In this document: piece after piece, positions 55,657 through 64,000 of the stretch | How the letters are laid out: each line of letters opens with the position of its first letter | Position numbering within the stretch: the first letter of the stretch is position 1 | NCBI GenBank assembly: GCA_003565295.1 | Contig: PXCO01000403.1 | Location: 1-64,000 of the forward strand | Direction of reading: 5' to 3' | DNA from: Cyclobacteriaceae bacterium | GTDB lineage: Bacteria; Bacteroidota; Bacteroidia; Cytophagales; Cyclobacteriaceae | DNA length: 64,000 bases | The notes under the pieces: model-generated | Seen by the model: the letters and a program-made list of their open reading frames with translations, nothing else | Told to the model about the DNA's origin: nothing | Databases searched by the model: none | Position numbers and translations under genes: made by a program

Positions 55657-56172
55657 TCAACTTCTTTGAAAATCGTCCTGCACTCTAACAATATCCTCCT
55701 CATTGGAGGGTTGGGTAGGGTCAGTATGCATCCAAATTTCAGCTACCACTCCCCATTCTTCCAATCCCACTAACCTGTGGCGTTGCCCTTGACTCAGGCT
55801 CACCACCTCACCTAAATTCATCCGGTTTAGAGGCCCTTCTTCGTCAGTATCGCTGGTGATTACTCCGGCTTTTCCTCCAACGAGCTTCCAAACCTCTGCC
55901 CTTCGATAGTGATATTGCCATGACAGGCGCTTGTTCGGAGCTACCATTAATATTTTTGGGCTTAATTTATTCGCCAATTGGGATTCGCTAAACTCCACTT
56001 CAGGAAAAAATTGCTTCCTGAATTCATCAATTTGATCTTCAGAAACCACGAAAAATCCGCCCCAAGGTCTTGCGTCATCCTCCTGAGCTATTTCAAAGCC
56101 TAATGACTGCATCCATTCTCTCACTGCCGAAAAAACCGCCCCTTTACTTGCATGTTGTTTAATTTGTATCAT
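55657..56172 (-). CDS. cupin protein, phosphomannose isomerase (type II)-like
   Basis: A 171-residue single cupin domain. ARPWGGFFVV, PNKRLSWQYHYRRAEVWKLV and LSQGQRHRLVG match the C-terminal domain of type II mannose-6-phosphate isomerases, including the metal-binding His in QYHYRRAE. It lacks the nucleotidyltransferase half. Likely a sugar-phosphate isomerase or epimerase, substrate unknown. Located between a ROK kinase and the NagX-like gene. Confidence 0.75.
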   Translation of the reverse strand: MIQIKQHASKGAVFSAVREWMQSLGFEIAQEDDARPWGGFFVVSEDQIDEFRKQFFPEVEFSESQLANKLSPKILMVAPNKRLSWQYHYRRAEVWKLVGGKAGVITSDTDEEGPLNRMNLGEVVSLSQGQRHRLVGLEEWGVVAEIWMHTDPTQPSNEEDIVRVQDDFQRS

Positions 56173-56216
56173 ATCCTTTCCTTATAATTATTTTTTACCT
56201 TCAATTTGCCCAATTA

Positions 56217-57077
56217 TTATTTGGATCGTTTGGCCATATGGAAACAAACTGCCCCATAAGCAGCAGCCAACTCACCCAATTTGCTTATTTGAATGCAGGT
56301 TTCGATCCCGGAATTTTTCAATATTCCCCGCGTATAAGGTAAAAAGGCTTCTTCCGCCTTGGCTACATTTCCTCCAATAATAAGCATTTCTGATGCCTTA
56401 TTTACTAAATGTGGGACTAAAAATTCACCTAAATTTCTCCCAAATAAATAAAAGGCTTCATTGACAATAGCTTTATCCTTTACTTCTAGCAAAGTTTTCA
56501 CCCCCTTCAATTTTAGTCCATGGGAACTTAGGGCCCAGTTTTCAAACCACTGCGTACCCAAATAATCTTCAGCAATACCATCTTTGAATGGGGAGGACCA
56601 TAATTCTGCGTCCTGAGCCAATGTACCTGATTTGAAGGCCGAACCCAGACCAGTGCCCAAAGTAATACCCATGAATTTGGTTTTTTTATCCAGCCCACCA
56701 AAATCCACCTCCCCCTGAAGAAATGCAGCGGCGTCATTGGCAAAGGATATTTGTCCAGGGTTTAGGTTTAGCCCCTCGGCGAGTATCTTTTTGAGATTTC
56801 GGCCGTAAAGTGAGGTAAACTTCCCTTGAGTCTTCAAATAAGAAACCCCGGCATCATAATCAAATGGCGCTGGCATGGCAATGCCTATCCCGGAATATGC
56901 ATTTATTTGAAACCGTTTTAGCAGAGACAACCAGCCTTCTGTGATTTCATGAAATGTCCCATTGGCATTAATTTCCAGCCGTTGAAGTTTGTCCAGCTCC
57001 ATCCTCTTAGCACTTGGATTGACCGGAACGCAGGATATATGAGAACCGCCAATATCTACCCCCAGCAACCAATCCAT
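56217..57077 (-). CDS. ROK family sugar kinase
   Basis: ROK/hexokinase-type fold: GVDIGGSHISC at the N-terminus, GIAMPAPFDY, FANDAAAFLQGE with the catalytic Asp, GITLGTGLGSA and IIGGNVAKAEE. The CxCGxxGC zinc cluster typical of many ROK kinases is absent. Its likely job is to phosphorylate a hexose or N-acetylhexosamine. The ATG at 57077 overlaps the stop of the TPR gene (TGATG), so the two are coupled. Confidence 0.85.
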   Translation of the reverse strand: MDWLLGVDIGGSHISCVPVNPSAKRMELDKLQRLEINANGTFHEITEGWLSLLKRFQINAYSGIGIAMPAPFDYDAGVSYLKTQGKFTSLYGRNLKKILAEGLNLNPGQISFANDAAAFLQGEVDFGGLDKKTKFMGITLGTGLGSAFKSGTLAQDAELWSSPFKDGIAEDYLGTQWFENWALSSHGLKLKGVKTLLEVKDKAIVNEAFYLFGRNLGEFLVPHLVNKASEMLIIGGNVAKAEEAFLPYTRGILKNSGIETCIQISKLGELAAAYGAVCFHMAKRSK

Positions 57078-58609
57078 CACCTCAATGCGTTTTTAAATTC
57101 CTCAGTATCTCTATAAATCATAAATTCAAGGTCTTCAGCTGCCCTATTTTGAAGGGTCTTACTTTTTTCTGAAGCTTTGCCCAAATACTCTCCCAACTTA
57201 GCCTTTTCTCCGTTGCGCGCGGCAATCAAAGCCATTCCGTAAAATGGATAACCATTTTCCATATTCATCAATGCAGCTTCTTCAAAATTGATAAGGGAGT
57301 TTAAATAATCTTCCGCTAATAAATAGGCCAAGCCCTTATTAAAGAGGGTGATTTCACTGGGAAAAGCTTTATCTAAATGAATGATCCCCAGTCTGTAATC
57401 CCCTGTATGGATGGATACTGCACCAAGCTTGGCCTCATGCAGTCTTCTTAGGTCATCATTTTCCGTAAGGTACATACTCCTGTAAAATTCTTCATAGGCG
57501 CCCCCATAATCACCGTAAAGCATCAGGACCAAAGCCCGATTATAGCTCGCATAGGAATTCGGGAAAATGGAATTTGCCTCCTCAAAAGCCTGCATGGCCA
57601 TGCCCAAAAATTTATTTTTATCTGCGCTACTGCCTGCTCTTTCCGCTAAATTTAACAGAGTAACACCATAATTATTCCAGGAAAAGACACTGGGATAGGC
57701 CTTGACCAGGCTTTCAAAGAGCCTGTTTCTCTCATTCAACCTTGGCTCCTCCATGGCGGCATAGGCCAAGTCTGCCTCTGAAAGCGTAAGCGGTGAAGCA
57801 TTATTGTTAAGGATATGATTGGCCATCACAGAGATTTCTTGGTCAGACAGCTTTTTTTGCCCCACTCCTACTCTGAATGTAGAAACCCTGCCAAATACTT
57901 CTCTGGATATTTTGTCATATTGGGGTAGGGCTTTCAGCCTTTTCTCTTTATAGGAATAATCCCCCCGACCCTCCAGTATCCTTATGAATGCTGATTTTTC
58001 TTCAAAACCTACCCCCGAATACCTCATAATGGCATTTTTGAGCTCCTGCCAGGCTCCATGGTACATCCCAAACATTAGGTTTTGATCATGGGGAACCTCC
58101 AGCCCCCACTTTGGGATACTTCCTTCTTCGTAACGTTCCCCCAATAATGCCAGGGATTGGGTATTGATGATTCCACTGCTTACGGTTCTCTTGGAGGTGG
58201 ACTTCCTAAACCTGCCTTTTCTGTCCGTGGCCACTCCATAGGCTTTTAGCTCCCCCCTTTCCATTCCCTCTCTAAATGGTAAGGTTAGTGCTAATTTCCC
58301 CTGGGGAGACACCCCGGGGGTTTCATTTTCTCCCTTGAAGGTCAAATTCTCATCAAAAACGTATATCCGATTGTTCCCATAATGAAATTCAGGAAAGATG
58401 GTATACACGACATCCCGGGTTAATGCCTGCCTGGGCAATGTCGCAACCATTTCAAACCTGACCTCCTTTCCTTGTCTTTTTAGGAGTGGGGGATTAACAG
58501 AAATTTTTTGATTATCAGCTTTTTTTATAAATTGCCCAACAGAACAGGAAGAAAGCAAAAAGAGCAAAAAGAAAATTTTACAAGTAGTGGGTGTTTTTAA
58601 AACAATCAT
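57077..58609 (-). CDS. TPR lipoprotein, unknown function
   Basis: A lipobox (LLSSCS) precedes a ~150-residue beta-rich region and then TPR-like helical repeats (about 290-490; e.g. NKFLGMAMQAFEEANSIFP, ASYNRALVLMLYGDYGGAYEEF, LAEDYLNSLINFEEAALMN). It is the first gene of the run leading to the ROK kinase, cupin and NagX-like genes. It may scaffold a surface or periplasmic complex, but this is a guess. 510 residues. Confidence 0.7.
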   Translation of the reverse strand: MIVLKTPTTCKIFFLLFLLSSCSVGQFIKKADNQKISVNPPLLKRQGKEVRFEMVATLPRQALTRDVVYTIFPEFHYGNNRIYVFDENLTFKGENETPGVSPQGKLALTLPFREGMERGELKAYGVATDRKGRFRKSTSKRTVSSGIINTQSLALLGERYEEGSIPKWGLEVPHDQNLMFGMYHGAWQELKNAIMRYSGVGFEEKSAFIRILEGRGDYSYKEKRLKALPQYDKISREVFGRVSTFRVGVGQKKLSDQEISVMANHILNNNASPLTLSEADLAYAAMEEPRLNERNRLFESLVKAYPSVFSWNNYGVTLLNLAERAGSSADKNKFLGMAMQAFEEANSIFPNSYASYNRALVLMLYGDYGGAYEEFYRSMYLTENDDLRRLHEAKLGAVSIHTGDYRLGIIHLDKAFPSEITLFNKGLAYLLAEDYLNSLINFEEAALMNMENGYPFYGMALIAARNGEKAKLGEYLGKASEKSKTLQNRAAEDLEFMIYRDTEEFKNALR

Positions 58610-58666
58610 AGGCTTGGCAGGTTATCTTCGATATTTGGTATTTTTTTTGAGAGGACTTTGACGATT

Positions 58667-58891
58667 ATGACTATGGAAAAGATTAAACTATTCTTCCAAG
58701 AGAGCGCTTTTGGCGTATGCTCAAAATTAGGGGAAAAATTAAACTTCCCTATTGACAGTATTAGGTTGTTTTTCATTTATGCCTCATTTATTACGCTAGG
58801 CTCCCCCATTATTGTATATGTGAGCTTGGCTATGTTGATGAAGGTGAGAAAATACATGAGAAAGATGAACAACCCGGTACTGTTTGACTAA
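58667..58891 (+). CDS. PspC-domain small membrane protein
   Basis: About 75 residues: an amphipathic start (MEKIKLFFQESAFGVCSKLGEKL), then a helix (RLFFIYASFITLGSPIIVYVSLAML) and a basic end. The GVCSKLGEKLNFPIDSIRLFF pattern is the PspC domain found in envelope-stress proteins. A start at 58667 or 58673 is possible. The 3' end overlaps the convergent glycosyltransferase gene by 4 bases. Confidence 0.78.
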   Translation: MTMEKIKLFFQESAFGVCSKLGEKLNFPIDSIRLFFIYASFITLGSPIIVYVSLAMLMKVRKYMRKMNNPVLFD

Positions 58892-59892
58892 CGCATACTT
58901 GCAAAAGTTCTTTTTCCTTTTAGGTAATAACTCCATATTATCGAGAATAAAGGCTTGTCTAATACTGTTAATTTATTTTGAGGGGTTTTGACAATGTTTT
59001 TTATCCTTGTTTTACCCCTAAGAAAATGCCAGTAAGCCTTGATTACTGCCCCAGCATGTGCTTTATTTTCTGTAAGCAATAGATGCATGGCCGCAGCAGC
59101 GTCCAAAAATATCCTTATCATGATCACCTTGAAAAAAACAAAGGGCGTAAGATTTTTTCTTAGCATCATGAGGCTGTTTCTGAAATTAAGATAAGTTTTC
59201 ATAGGGTTGGATTTGGGCAGTGTCCCCCCTCCCAGATGGTAAACGGTAATATCAGGAAAGACGAATATCTTATTCCCCTTTGTCCTCAACTGTAAACAAA
59301 GGTCAATTTCCTCCATATGGGCAAAAAATGAGGGGTCAAACCCACCCAGCTCATGGAAATTTTGTGCACTCACCCCAAAACAAGCACCACTGGCCCAGTC
59401 CACTTCCACTGCATCATTATATTGCCCCATGTCCTTCTCAACGGTATGCAGAATCCTACCCCTGCAAAAAGGATAGCCCAAAAGATCTAGATACCCACCC
59501 GACGCACCGGCATAATCAAAAAAACCTTTATCCGATAAGGATAACACCTTAGGCTGGGCAGCCGTAGCGCAGTACTTCTCCATTTGGGCGATGAATGCCA
59601 CATCCCATCCCGGAGTAAGTGAGACATCGGAATTCAATAGGATATAATACTCATATTGCCCCTTCAGTTTTTCCAACCCATAGGTATATCCACCACTGTA
59701 CCCCCAATTCTGTGCTAGCGCAATGAGCTGTACTTCTGGAAAATTTTTTCGGAGATAAGTTAAGGAACCATCTGTGCTATGATTATCAATCAGCACCAGG
59801 GGATAATTGCATAATGAGACTATGGATGGTAAAAACCTCGAAAGGACCTTTTCTCCATTGAAATTTAAGATGACGATTGCCGCCTTTCTCAT
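58888..59892 (-). CDS. glycosyltransferase family 2 (rhamnosyltransferase-like)
   Basis: AAIVILNFNGEKVLSRFLPS opens the GT2 domain. LIDNHSTDGS, the DxD-like LLNSDVSLTPGWD, and WASGACFGVS..LGGFDPSFFAHMEEIDLCLQL follow, all typical of WcaA/rhamnosyltransferase-like enzymes. No C-terminal membrane block is evident beyond a short hydrophobic stretch. Its ATG overlaps the YbaB stop by one base (TAATG), so they are coupled. Confidence 0.88.
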   Translation of the reverse strand: MRKAAIVILNFNGEKVLSRFLPSIVSLCNYPLVLIDNHSTDGSLTYLRKNFPEVQLIALAQNWGYSGGYTYGLEKLKGQYEYYILLNSDVSLTPGWDVAFIAQMEKYCATAAQPKVLSLSDKGFFDYAGASGGYLDLLGYPFCRGRILHTVEKDMGQYNDAVEVDWASGACFGVSAQNFHELGGFDPSFFAHMEEIDLCLQLRTKGNKIFVFPDITVYHLGGGTLPKSNPMKTYLNFRNSLMMLRKNLTPFVFFKVIMIRIFLDAAAAMHLLLTENKAHAGAVIKAYWHFLRGKTRIKNIVKTPQNKLTVLDKPLFSIIWSYYLKGKRTFASMR

Positions 59893-60224
59893 TAAAACAT
59901 GTTTCCAAAGTCCATACCCGGTATATTAGGCATCATTCCCTCCGTAGCATTTCTCATTTTCTCCTTTATCATGACATCAATATTTTCCAAAGCCTTGTTG
60001 GATGCGGCTACTGTAAGGTCCTTCAACATGTCCTTATCCTCAGGCTTCAATAGTGAATCATCCACCTCAATATCCACTAGTCTGCGGTCCCCGTTCACGA
60101 TAACTTTTACCATCCCTGCACCGGCCTCACCCTCTGCCCTTAAATGCACCAACTGCTCCTGGGTAGCCTTAATTTTGGCCTGGGCTTCTTTGACCTTGTT
60201 CATCATTGACATGATATCTATCAT
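59892..60224 (-). CDS. YbaB/EbfC nucleoid-associated protein
   Basis: A 110-residue dimeric DNA-binding protein. MMNKVKEAQAKIKATQEQLVHLRAEGEAGAGMVKVIVNGDRRLVDIEVDDSLL matches the family closely, ending in a Gly/Pro/Met-rich tail. Usually next to dnaX or recR, but here it precedes a glycosyltransferase. Confidence 0.93.
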   Translation of the reverse strand: MIDIMSMMNKVKEAQAKIKATQEQLVHLRAEGEAGAGMVKVIVNGDRRLVDIEVDDSLLKPEDKDMLKDLTVAASNKALENIDVMIKEKMRNATEGMMPNIPGMDFGNMF

Positions 60225-60435
60225 ACTGTTCTTGTTTTTAGTTACACAAATATAAATTTTTTAACGCTATCCCCCATAAGGTTACGGACGAATATTATAC
60301 GATTATTTTTCCAATTACCGTATTAAATTCTTAATCGAAGAAAAACACAATTAGTTTGCAACATATTTTACAAATTATCGTTATAAAAGTATTGTTGACC
60401 TTCATATCTTTACCAAAAACCTAACTGTAAATGCC

Positions 60436-60732
60436 ATGAGTAACATCTTAGAAAAAGCCATTGTAAAAATCGAAAAAGAGAAAATCAATCAATTGACTTT
60501 TTCTAAACGAGAAGTATTATTGGATGAGGAGGATAGGAAATTGAGGAACCATGACCTACAAAGGGCTCAGATCCTCGGGAACTTATCACAAGGCAAGGTT
60601 TGGATAACTTTCGAATCGGCAGACAGAAATTTGTACCAGGTGTACACCACCATTTGGGCAGTGGGCTCGGCGTTCATTACCCTTAAAGGAGGTGTGGTGA
60701 TCCCCATCAACGCCATTTGGAAAGTAGAGTAA
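60436..60732 (+). CDS. conserved hypothetical protein
   Basis: A 98-residue soluble protein. The first half is charged and helical (EKAIVKIEKEKINQLTFSKREVLLDEED); the second half looks like beta strands (GKVWITFESADRNLYQVYTTIWAVG) ending NAIWKVE. It has an ATG start and stands alone. I do not recognise a named family, though similar proteins seem common in Cytophagales. Confidence 0.65.
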   Translation: MSNILEKAIVKIEKEKINQLTFSKREVLLDEEDRKLRNHDLQRAQILGNLSQGKVWITFESADRNLYQVYTTIWAVGSAFITLKGGVVIPINAIWKVE

Positions 60733-60765
60733 CCTTTTCACCGAATGCTCCCCATCCAGGAGCAT

Positions 60766-62136
60766 TTATTTTTTGCCCAATTTCACCAACAAATTCTGTA
60801 AACTCATTTTGTTTTGCTCCCCAGTATCCATTGACTTGACCGATAATAAGCCAGTATTCATCTCTTCGCTACCTATTACAATGACCAAAGGAATCCCCTT
60901 TTTATCAGCATAATTAAACTGTTTTTTGATTTTGGTGACTTCCGGAAAAATCTCCGCGGCCACATTGGCCTCTCTTAGCTTAGCCAACAGCCCCAATCCA
61001 AATTTCCTTTCCCTTTCTCCAAAGTGGGCAAGCATTACTTCTACACTGGGCTGATCGGAAAGGCCAAACAGACCCAACTCATCCATCACATCGTAAAGCC
61101 GGTCTACCCCAAAGGAAAACCCGACCCCCGAGACATCGGGAAGCCCAAAAACCCCCGTCAGATTATCATATCTCCCTCCTCCGCTTACTGCACCAATGGC
61201 CACATTGTTCACTTTTACTTCAAAGATAGCCCCTGTGTAGTAGGCCAACCCTCTTGCAAGATTGGGGTCAATTTGTACCCTATCTAGCGATGCAGACATA
61301 TCATCCAGAAACTCCAACATTGAGCCAAGCTCTTTCAGGCCTTTGATACCTTCACCACTTTCTTTCAAAAACGCTTCAAGAAAAGCAAGTGTGTCCTCAT
61401 GTCCATTAAAGGTTTTATCCACCAGGGGCGCAAGTAACTGAATGGATTCCTCCTCGAAGCCTTTTTGCCTTAATTCCTCCGTTACCTTTTCCCATCCGAT
61501 TTTGTCCAACTTATCTATGGCCACACAAAGTGCTTGCTCCTTGCCTATAGCACCAATGGCCTCAGCGATACCCGTTAGGATCTTCCGGTTGTTGATTTTA
61601 ATGGTGTAGTCAGAAATCCCCAAACCTTCAAATTCCCTGTTGATCATCAGTACAATTTCCGCCTCGCAGATCAAACTGTCTGTGCCTACCACATCGGCAT
61701 CACATTGATAAAACTCCCTGTACCTGCCTTTTTGTGGCCTGTCCGCCCTCCACACAGGCTGAATCTGGTACCTTTTAAAGGGGAAAGTAAGCTCATTGCG
61801 ATTCATGACCACAAACCGGGCAAAGGGTACCGTAAGGTCGTAGCGCAGACCTTTTTCGGAAATTTTTGGCCACATTACCTGAGCACCAGCTACATAATCA
61901 TTTGCATTTGTTTTCTTTAGGAAATCCCCTGAGTTTAGTATCTTAAACAACAATTGATCCCCTTCCTCCCCGTATTTACCGGTAAGGGTGCTCAGGTTTT
62001 CCATGGCAGGTGTCTCCAAGGGCAGAAACCCAAACTTTTGAAAGGTATCCTTAATCGTGTCAAGAATAAAATTTCTCCTACCCATTTCAAGGGGGCCAAA
62101 ATCCCTGGTTCCCTTTGGCAAAGATGGTTTTAACAT
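60766..62136 (-). CDS. hisS: histidine--tRNA ligase
   Basis: A class II synthetase: PKGTRDFGP at the start, motif 2 (QIQPVWRADRPQKGRYREFYQCDADVVG), the HisRS loops GLAYYTGAIFEVK and GGRYDNLTGVFG, and a C-terminal anticodon-binding domain. The frame is open to 62280, but ATG 62136 gives the family N-terminus and 456 residues. On the minus strand, TACCTTTG at 62161-62168 matches the -7 promoter element. Confidence 0.95.
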   Translation of the reverse strand: MLKPSLPKGTRDFGPLEMGRRNFILDTIKDTFQKFGFLPLETPAMENLSTLTGKYGEEGDQLLFKILNSGDFLKKTNANDYVAGAQVMWPKISEKGLRYDLTVPFARFVVMNRNELTFPFKRYQIQPVWRADRPQKGRYREFYQCDADVVGTDSLICEAEIVLMINREFEGLGISDYTIKINNRKILTGIAEAIGAIGKEQALCVAIDKLDKIGWEKVTEELRQKGFEEESIQLLAPLVDKTFNGHEDTLAFLEAFLKESGEGIKGLKELGSMLEFLDDMSASLDRVQIDPNLARGLAYYTGAIFEVKVNNVAIGAVSGGGRYDNLTGVFGLPDVSGVGFSFGVDRLYDVMDELGLFGLSDQPSVEVMLAHFGERERKFGLGLLAKLREANVAAEIFPEVTKIKKQFNYADKKGIPLVIVIGSEEMNTGLLSVKSMDTGEQNKMSLQNLLVKLGKK

Positions 62137-62264
62137 ACGGTGAAGGTTTGAAAATTTGCCCAAAGGTATAAAAAACATCCTTAAATTCCTGTGGGCGCAG
62201 GAATCCCCCTTCATCACTTGGATTATTTTTAAGCAGAAAAAGAGGATTTTACCCTGAAACCTAT

Positions 62265-62272
62265 TACCTTTG
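62265..62272 (+). promoter_or_regulatory. Bacteroidota -7 promoter element for the short basic gene
   Basis: TACCTTTG matches TAnnTTTG, with TSS expected about 30 bases before the ATG at 62309. Confidence 0.5.
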
Positions 62273-62308
62273 CACCTCATTTGAAGAAAATCCTAAAGCA
62301 ATAATAAA

Positions 62309-62470
62309 ATGGCTGTTACTACATTAAAGCGAAAGCTTAAAAGAAAACGAAGGGATCAAAACACCCGCATCCTTAAATTGAAGCAATTAAATGCTAAGCC
62401 AGTGATAAAAAATGTGGACGTAGAGGCGATCAAAGAAGATTTTGAAAAAGGTAAGAAGAAAAGCAAGTAA
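62309..62470 (+). CDS. short basic protein, conserved type, unknown function
   Basis: A 53-codon gene with ATG 62309 and TAA at 62468-62470. The protein is very basic (TLKRKLKRKRRDQN..RILKLKQLN) then acidic-helical (VEAIKEDFEKGKKKSK). The start lies 30-odd bases after a -7 element, and a strong terminator follows 16 bases after the stop. The size and charge resemble ribosome- or nucleic-acid-associated small proteins, but this is inference. Confidence 0.7.
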   Translation: MAVTTLKRKLKRKRRDQNTRILKLKQLNAKPVIKNVDVEAIKEDFEKGKKKSK

Positions 62471-62486
62471 TTTACCAAGGCAACAG

Positions 62487-62509
62487 AGAGCCCCTTATTC
62501 AGGGGCTCT
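62487..62509. terminator. terminator between the short basic gene and the YfcE-like gene
   Basis: AGAGCCCC (62487-62494) / GGGGCTCT (62502-62509), perfect 8-bp stem with a 7-base loop, then a T-rich stretch. It overlaps the 3' end of the convergent gene. Confidence 0.85.
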
Positions 62510-63004
62510 TCCTCTTTTCCCCAGTTCCACCACTTTTAGGTTTCCGATTTTACCCTCACCCACTTCAAAAAGCAGCAAGGTACGCATTTGATGAAACCCT
62601 TGATGGCCAATAGCCCCTGGATTCATATACAGGCACCCCAGTTCTTTGTCCTGCATCACCCTACAGATATGGGAATGACCACAGATAAAAACCTTTGCTT
62701 GGTTAGAATGGATCAACGCCTTCACTCCTTTAGCATACCTCCCAGGTCTGCCCCCGATGTGGGTCATAACTATCTTTAGCCCTTCCACATCAAAGACCAA
62801 GGTTTCCGGATACTTCTTCCTTAGGCCAGGTTCATCGATATTTCCGGTAATGGCCCTTATACGCTTTTCAGGGGGCAATGTCTCCAAAATGTCCGGCTGT
62901 CCAATGTCCCCAGCATGCCAAACCTCATCCACATTATTTAGGGTATTGAGGATGGCGTGATCAATATGACCATGAGAATCTGATATTAGCGCTATTTTTT
63001 TCAT
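62495..63004 (-). CDS. YfcE/MJ0936-type metallophosphoesterase
   Basis: A small calcineurin-like phosphodiesterase: LISDSHGH, EVWHAGDIGQP, ITGNIDEPG, VMTHIGGRPG and FICGHSHICR give all metal ligands. About 170 residues from ATG 63004 (MKKIALISD); an upstream extension in the frame is not conserved. Members hydrolyse phosphodiesters in vitro; the physiological substrate is unknown. Confidence 0.88.
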   Translation of the reverse strand: MKKIALISDSHGHIDHAILNTLNNVDEVWHAGDIGQPDILETLPPEKRIRAITGNIDEPGLRKKYPETLVFDVEGLKIVMTHIGGRPGRYAKGVKALIHSNQAKVFICGHSHICRVMQDKELGCLYMNPGAIGHQGFHQMRTLLLFEVGEGKIGNLKVVELGKRGRAPE

Positions 63005-63231
63005 TTTTTTTATGGGGTGGATGAATTTATAGCTTTTTAAAAACCTCGCAAACAACAAATTTGCCCCAATTGTCCTAGGGTAAATTAACTATTTACAAAT
63101 TTATAAAGGGTCAACTAACCTTTGAATGGGGAAATACAAATAAAAGAGATATTGGCAGCTATTACAAAAGGAGGTTTGTTAATTGGGAGATTCCTTTCTA
63201 TTTTTACGACAATAGAAAATTTTGCGAATAA

Positions 63232-64000
63232 ATGAAAGAAATACAATTCAGAGACGCTATACGCGATGCCATGTCCGAGGAAATGAGAAGGGACGAAAAT
63301 GTCTTCCTCATGGGAGAAGAAGTTGCCGAATATAACGGGGCATATAAGGCCAGCCAGGGAATGCTGGATGAGTTTGGCCCTGAACGGGTAATTGACACTC
63401 CAATTTCCGAGCTTGGATTCGCCGGTTTGGGGGTAGGTGCGGCAATGAACGGCCTCAGGCCTATCATAGAATTTATGACGTTCAACTTTTCATTGGTGGC
63501 TATGGACCAGATCGTGAACTCTGCCGCAAAAATGCGCGCCATGTCTGGTGGTCAGTATGGAGTCCCCATCGTATTCAGGGGTCCTACTGGAAATGCCGGA
63601 CAGCTAGGGGCGACCCATAGCTCGAACTTCGAAAACTGGTTCGCCAACACACCCGGACTAAAAGTGGTGGTGCCCTCCAATCCATATGACGCCAAAGGAC
63701 TTTTGAAAGCTTCCATAAGGGACGATAACCCCGTAATTTTTATGGAATCTGAACTAATGTATGGGGATAAAATGGAGGTTCCCGATAGCGAATATCTTCT
63801 TCCCTTGGGAGTGGCAGACGTAAAAAGAAAAGGGAAGGATGTGACCGTCGTTTCTTTTGGAAAGATAATTAAATCTGTCTATGAGGCCGCAGACGAGTTG
63901 GCTAAAGATGATATTGAAGTGGAAATCATCGACCTGCGTACGGTGAAACCCATAGATTATGACACAGTTATCCAATCGGTGAAAAAGACTAACCGATGCG
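63232..64000 (+). CDS. pdhB: pyruvate dehydrogenase E1 component subunit beta (partial)
   Basis: The gene runs off the right end of the window after 256 codons. EIQFRDAIRDAMSEEM, the thiamine-diphosphate Glu region FLMGEEVAEYNGAYKAS, DTPISELGFAGLGVGAAM and RGPTGNAGQLGATHS are diagnostic of the beta subunit of E1 in 2-oxoacid dehydrogenases. Pyruvate is the most likely substrate given the sequence pattern. ATG at 63232. Confidence 0.93.
   Translation, partial: MKEIQFRDAIRDAMSEEMRRDENVFLMGEEVAEYNGAYKASQGMLDEFGPERVIDTPISELGFAGLGVGAAMNGLRPIIEFMTFNFSLVAMDQIVNSAAKMRAMSGGQYGVPIVFRGPTGNAGQLGATHSSNFENWFANTPGLKVVVPSNPYDAKGLLKASIRDDNPVIFMESELMYGDKMEVPDSEYLLPLGVADVKRKGKDVTVVSFGKIIKSVYEAADELAKDDIEVEIIDLRTVKPIDYDTVIQSVKKTNRC

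Noticed and set aside
57077-58609. TPR lipoprotein as a SusD-like partner.
   Set aside because: SusD proteins are TPR-containing lipoproteins, but no SusC gene is adjacent and the N-terminal beta-rich region does not look SusD-like.
61130-61150. CCCGAGA..TCGGGA dyad resembling the repeat at 38-156.
   Set aside because: It lies inside hisS and encodes conserved residues, so it is coding sequence rather than a repeat.

Overview
The window is chromosomal DNA of a Bacteroidota bacterium, most likely order Cytophagales (Cyclobacteriaceae-like). The lineage is inferred from gldC, the DUF3098 gene between ftsX and uppP, a lipidated TamA-like protein (TamL) next to tamB, lptE-TPR-secG gene order, SusC-type receptor architecture, and promoter -7 elements of the Bacteroidota form TAnnTTTG. 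About sixty protein genes are packed tightly on both strands. I see no rRNA, tRNA, CRISPR array, prophage or intact insertion sequence.

Layout. 1-6 kb: two divergent secreted phosphoesterases (PHP type and PhoD type), then a sodium:solute symporter with a chitinase-like lipoprotein that has lost its catalytic motif. 6-8 kb: a BlaI-type repressor and M56 metallopeptidase/TonB sensor pair behind a clear three-half-site operator. 8-17 kb: metabolic and housekeeping genes (CoA pyrophosphatase, AceK, gamma carbonic anhydrase, YceI, PabB, glutamate dehydrogenase, NlpE-like lipoprotein, DNA polymerase IV). 17-26 kb: tamB-tamL envelope assembly pair and catalase. 26.8-31.5 kb: miaB, a sigma-54 activator without receiver domain, lptE, a TPR protein and secG, read as one operon. 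31.6-36.4 kb: sterol-desaturase-like enzyme, aldo/keto reductase, DnaQ/GIY-YIG fusion nuclease, DinB-like protein, acetyltransferase. 36.5-42.5 kb: pdeM, ftsX, DUF3098, uppP, truB, ribF, a two-subunit CoA transferase and gldC. 42.8-47.2 kb: TonB-dependent receptor plus SGNH lipoprotein. 47.2-51.4 kb: surface polysaccharide genes, including a sugar transferase fused to a degenerate receiver domain and preceded by a canonical single-domain response regulator. 52.6-58.6 kb: a putative amino-sugar locus (TPR lipoprotein, ROK kinase, cupin isomerase-like protein, NagX/HGSNAT-like membrane acyltransferase, GH20-like hydrolase), ending in a decayed second NagX-like gene. 58.6-64 kb: PspC-like protein, glycosyltransferase, YbaB/EbfC, hisS, a short basic protein, YfcE-like phosphoesterase, and the start of pdhB, cut by the window edge.

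Most notable points: (i) the response regulator plus pseudo-receiver/sugar-transferase pair, which suggests protein-level two-component control of polysaccharide initiation; (ii) the catalytically dead GH18-like lipoprotein coupled to a transporter; (iii) the amino-sugar locus with a newly recognised pseudogene remnant; (iv) the helically phased operator in front of the BlaI/M56 pair. All function calls rest on reading motifs in the sequence; no database search was run.
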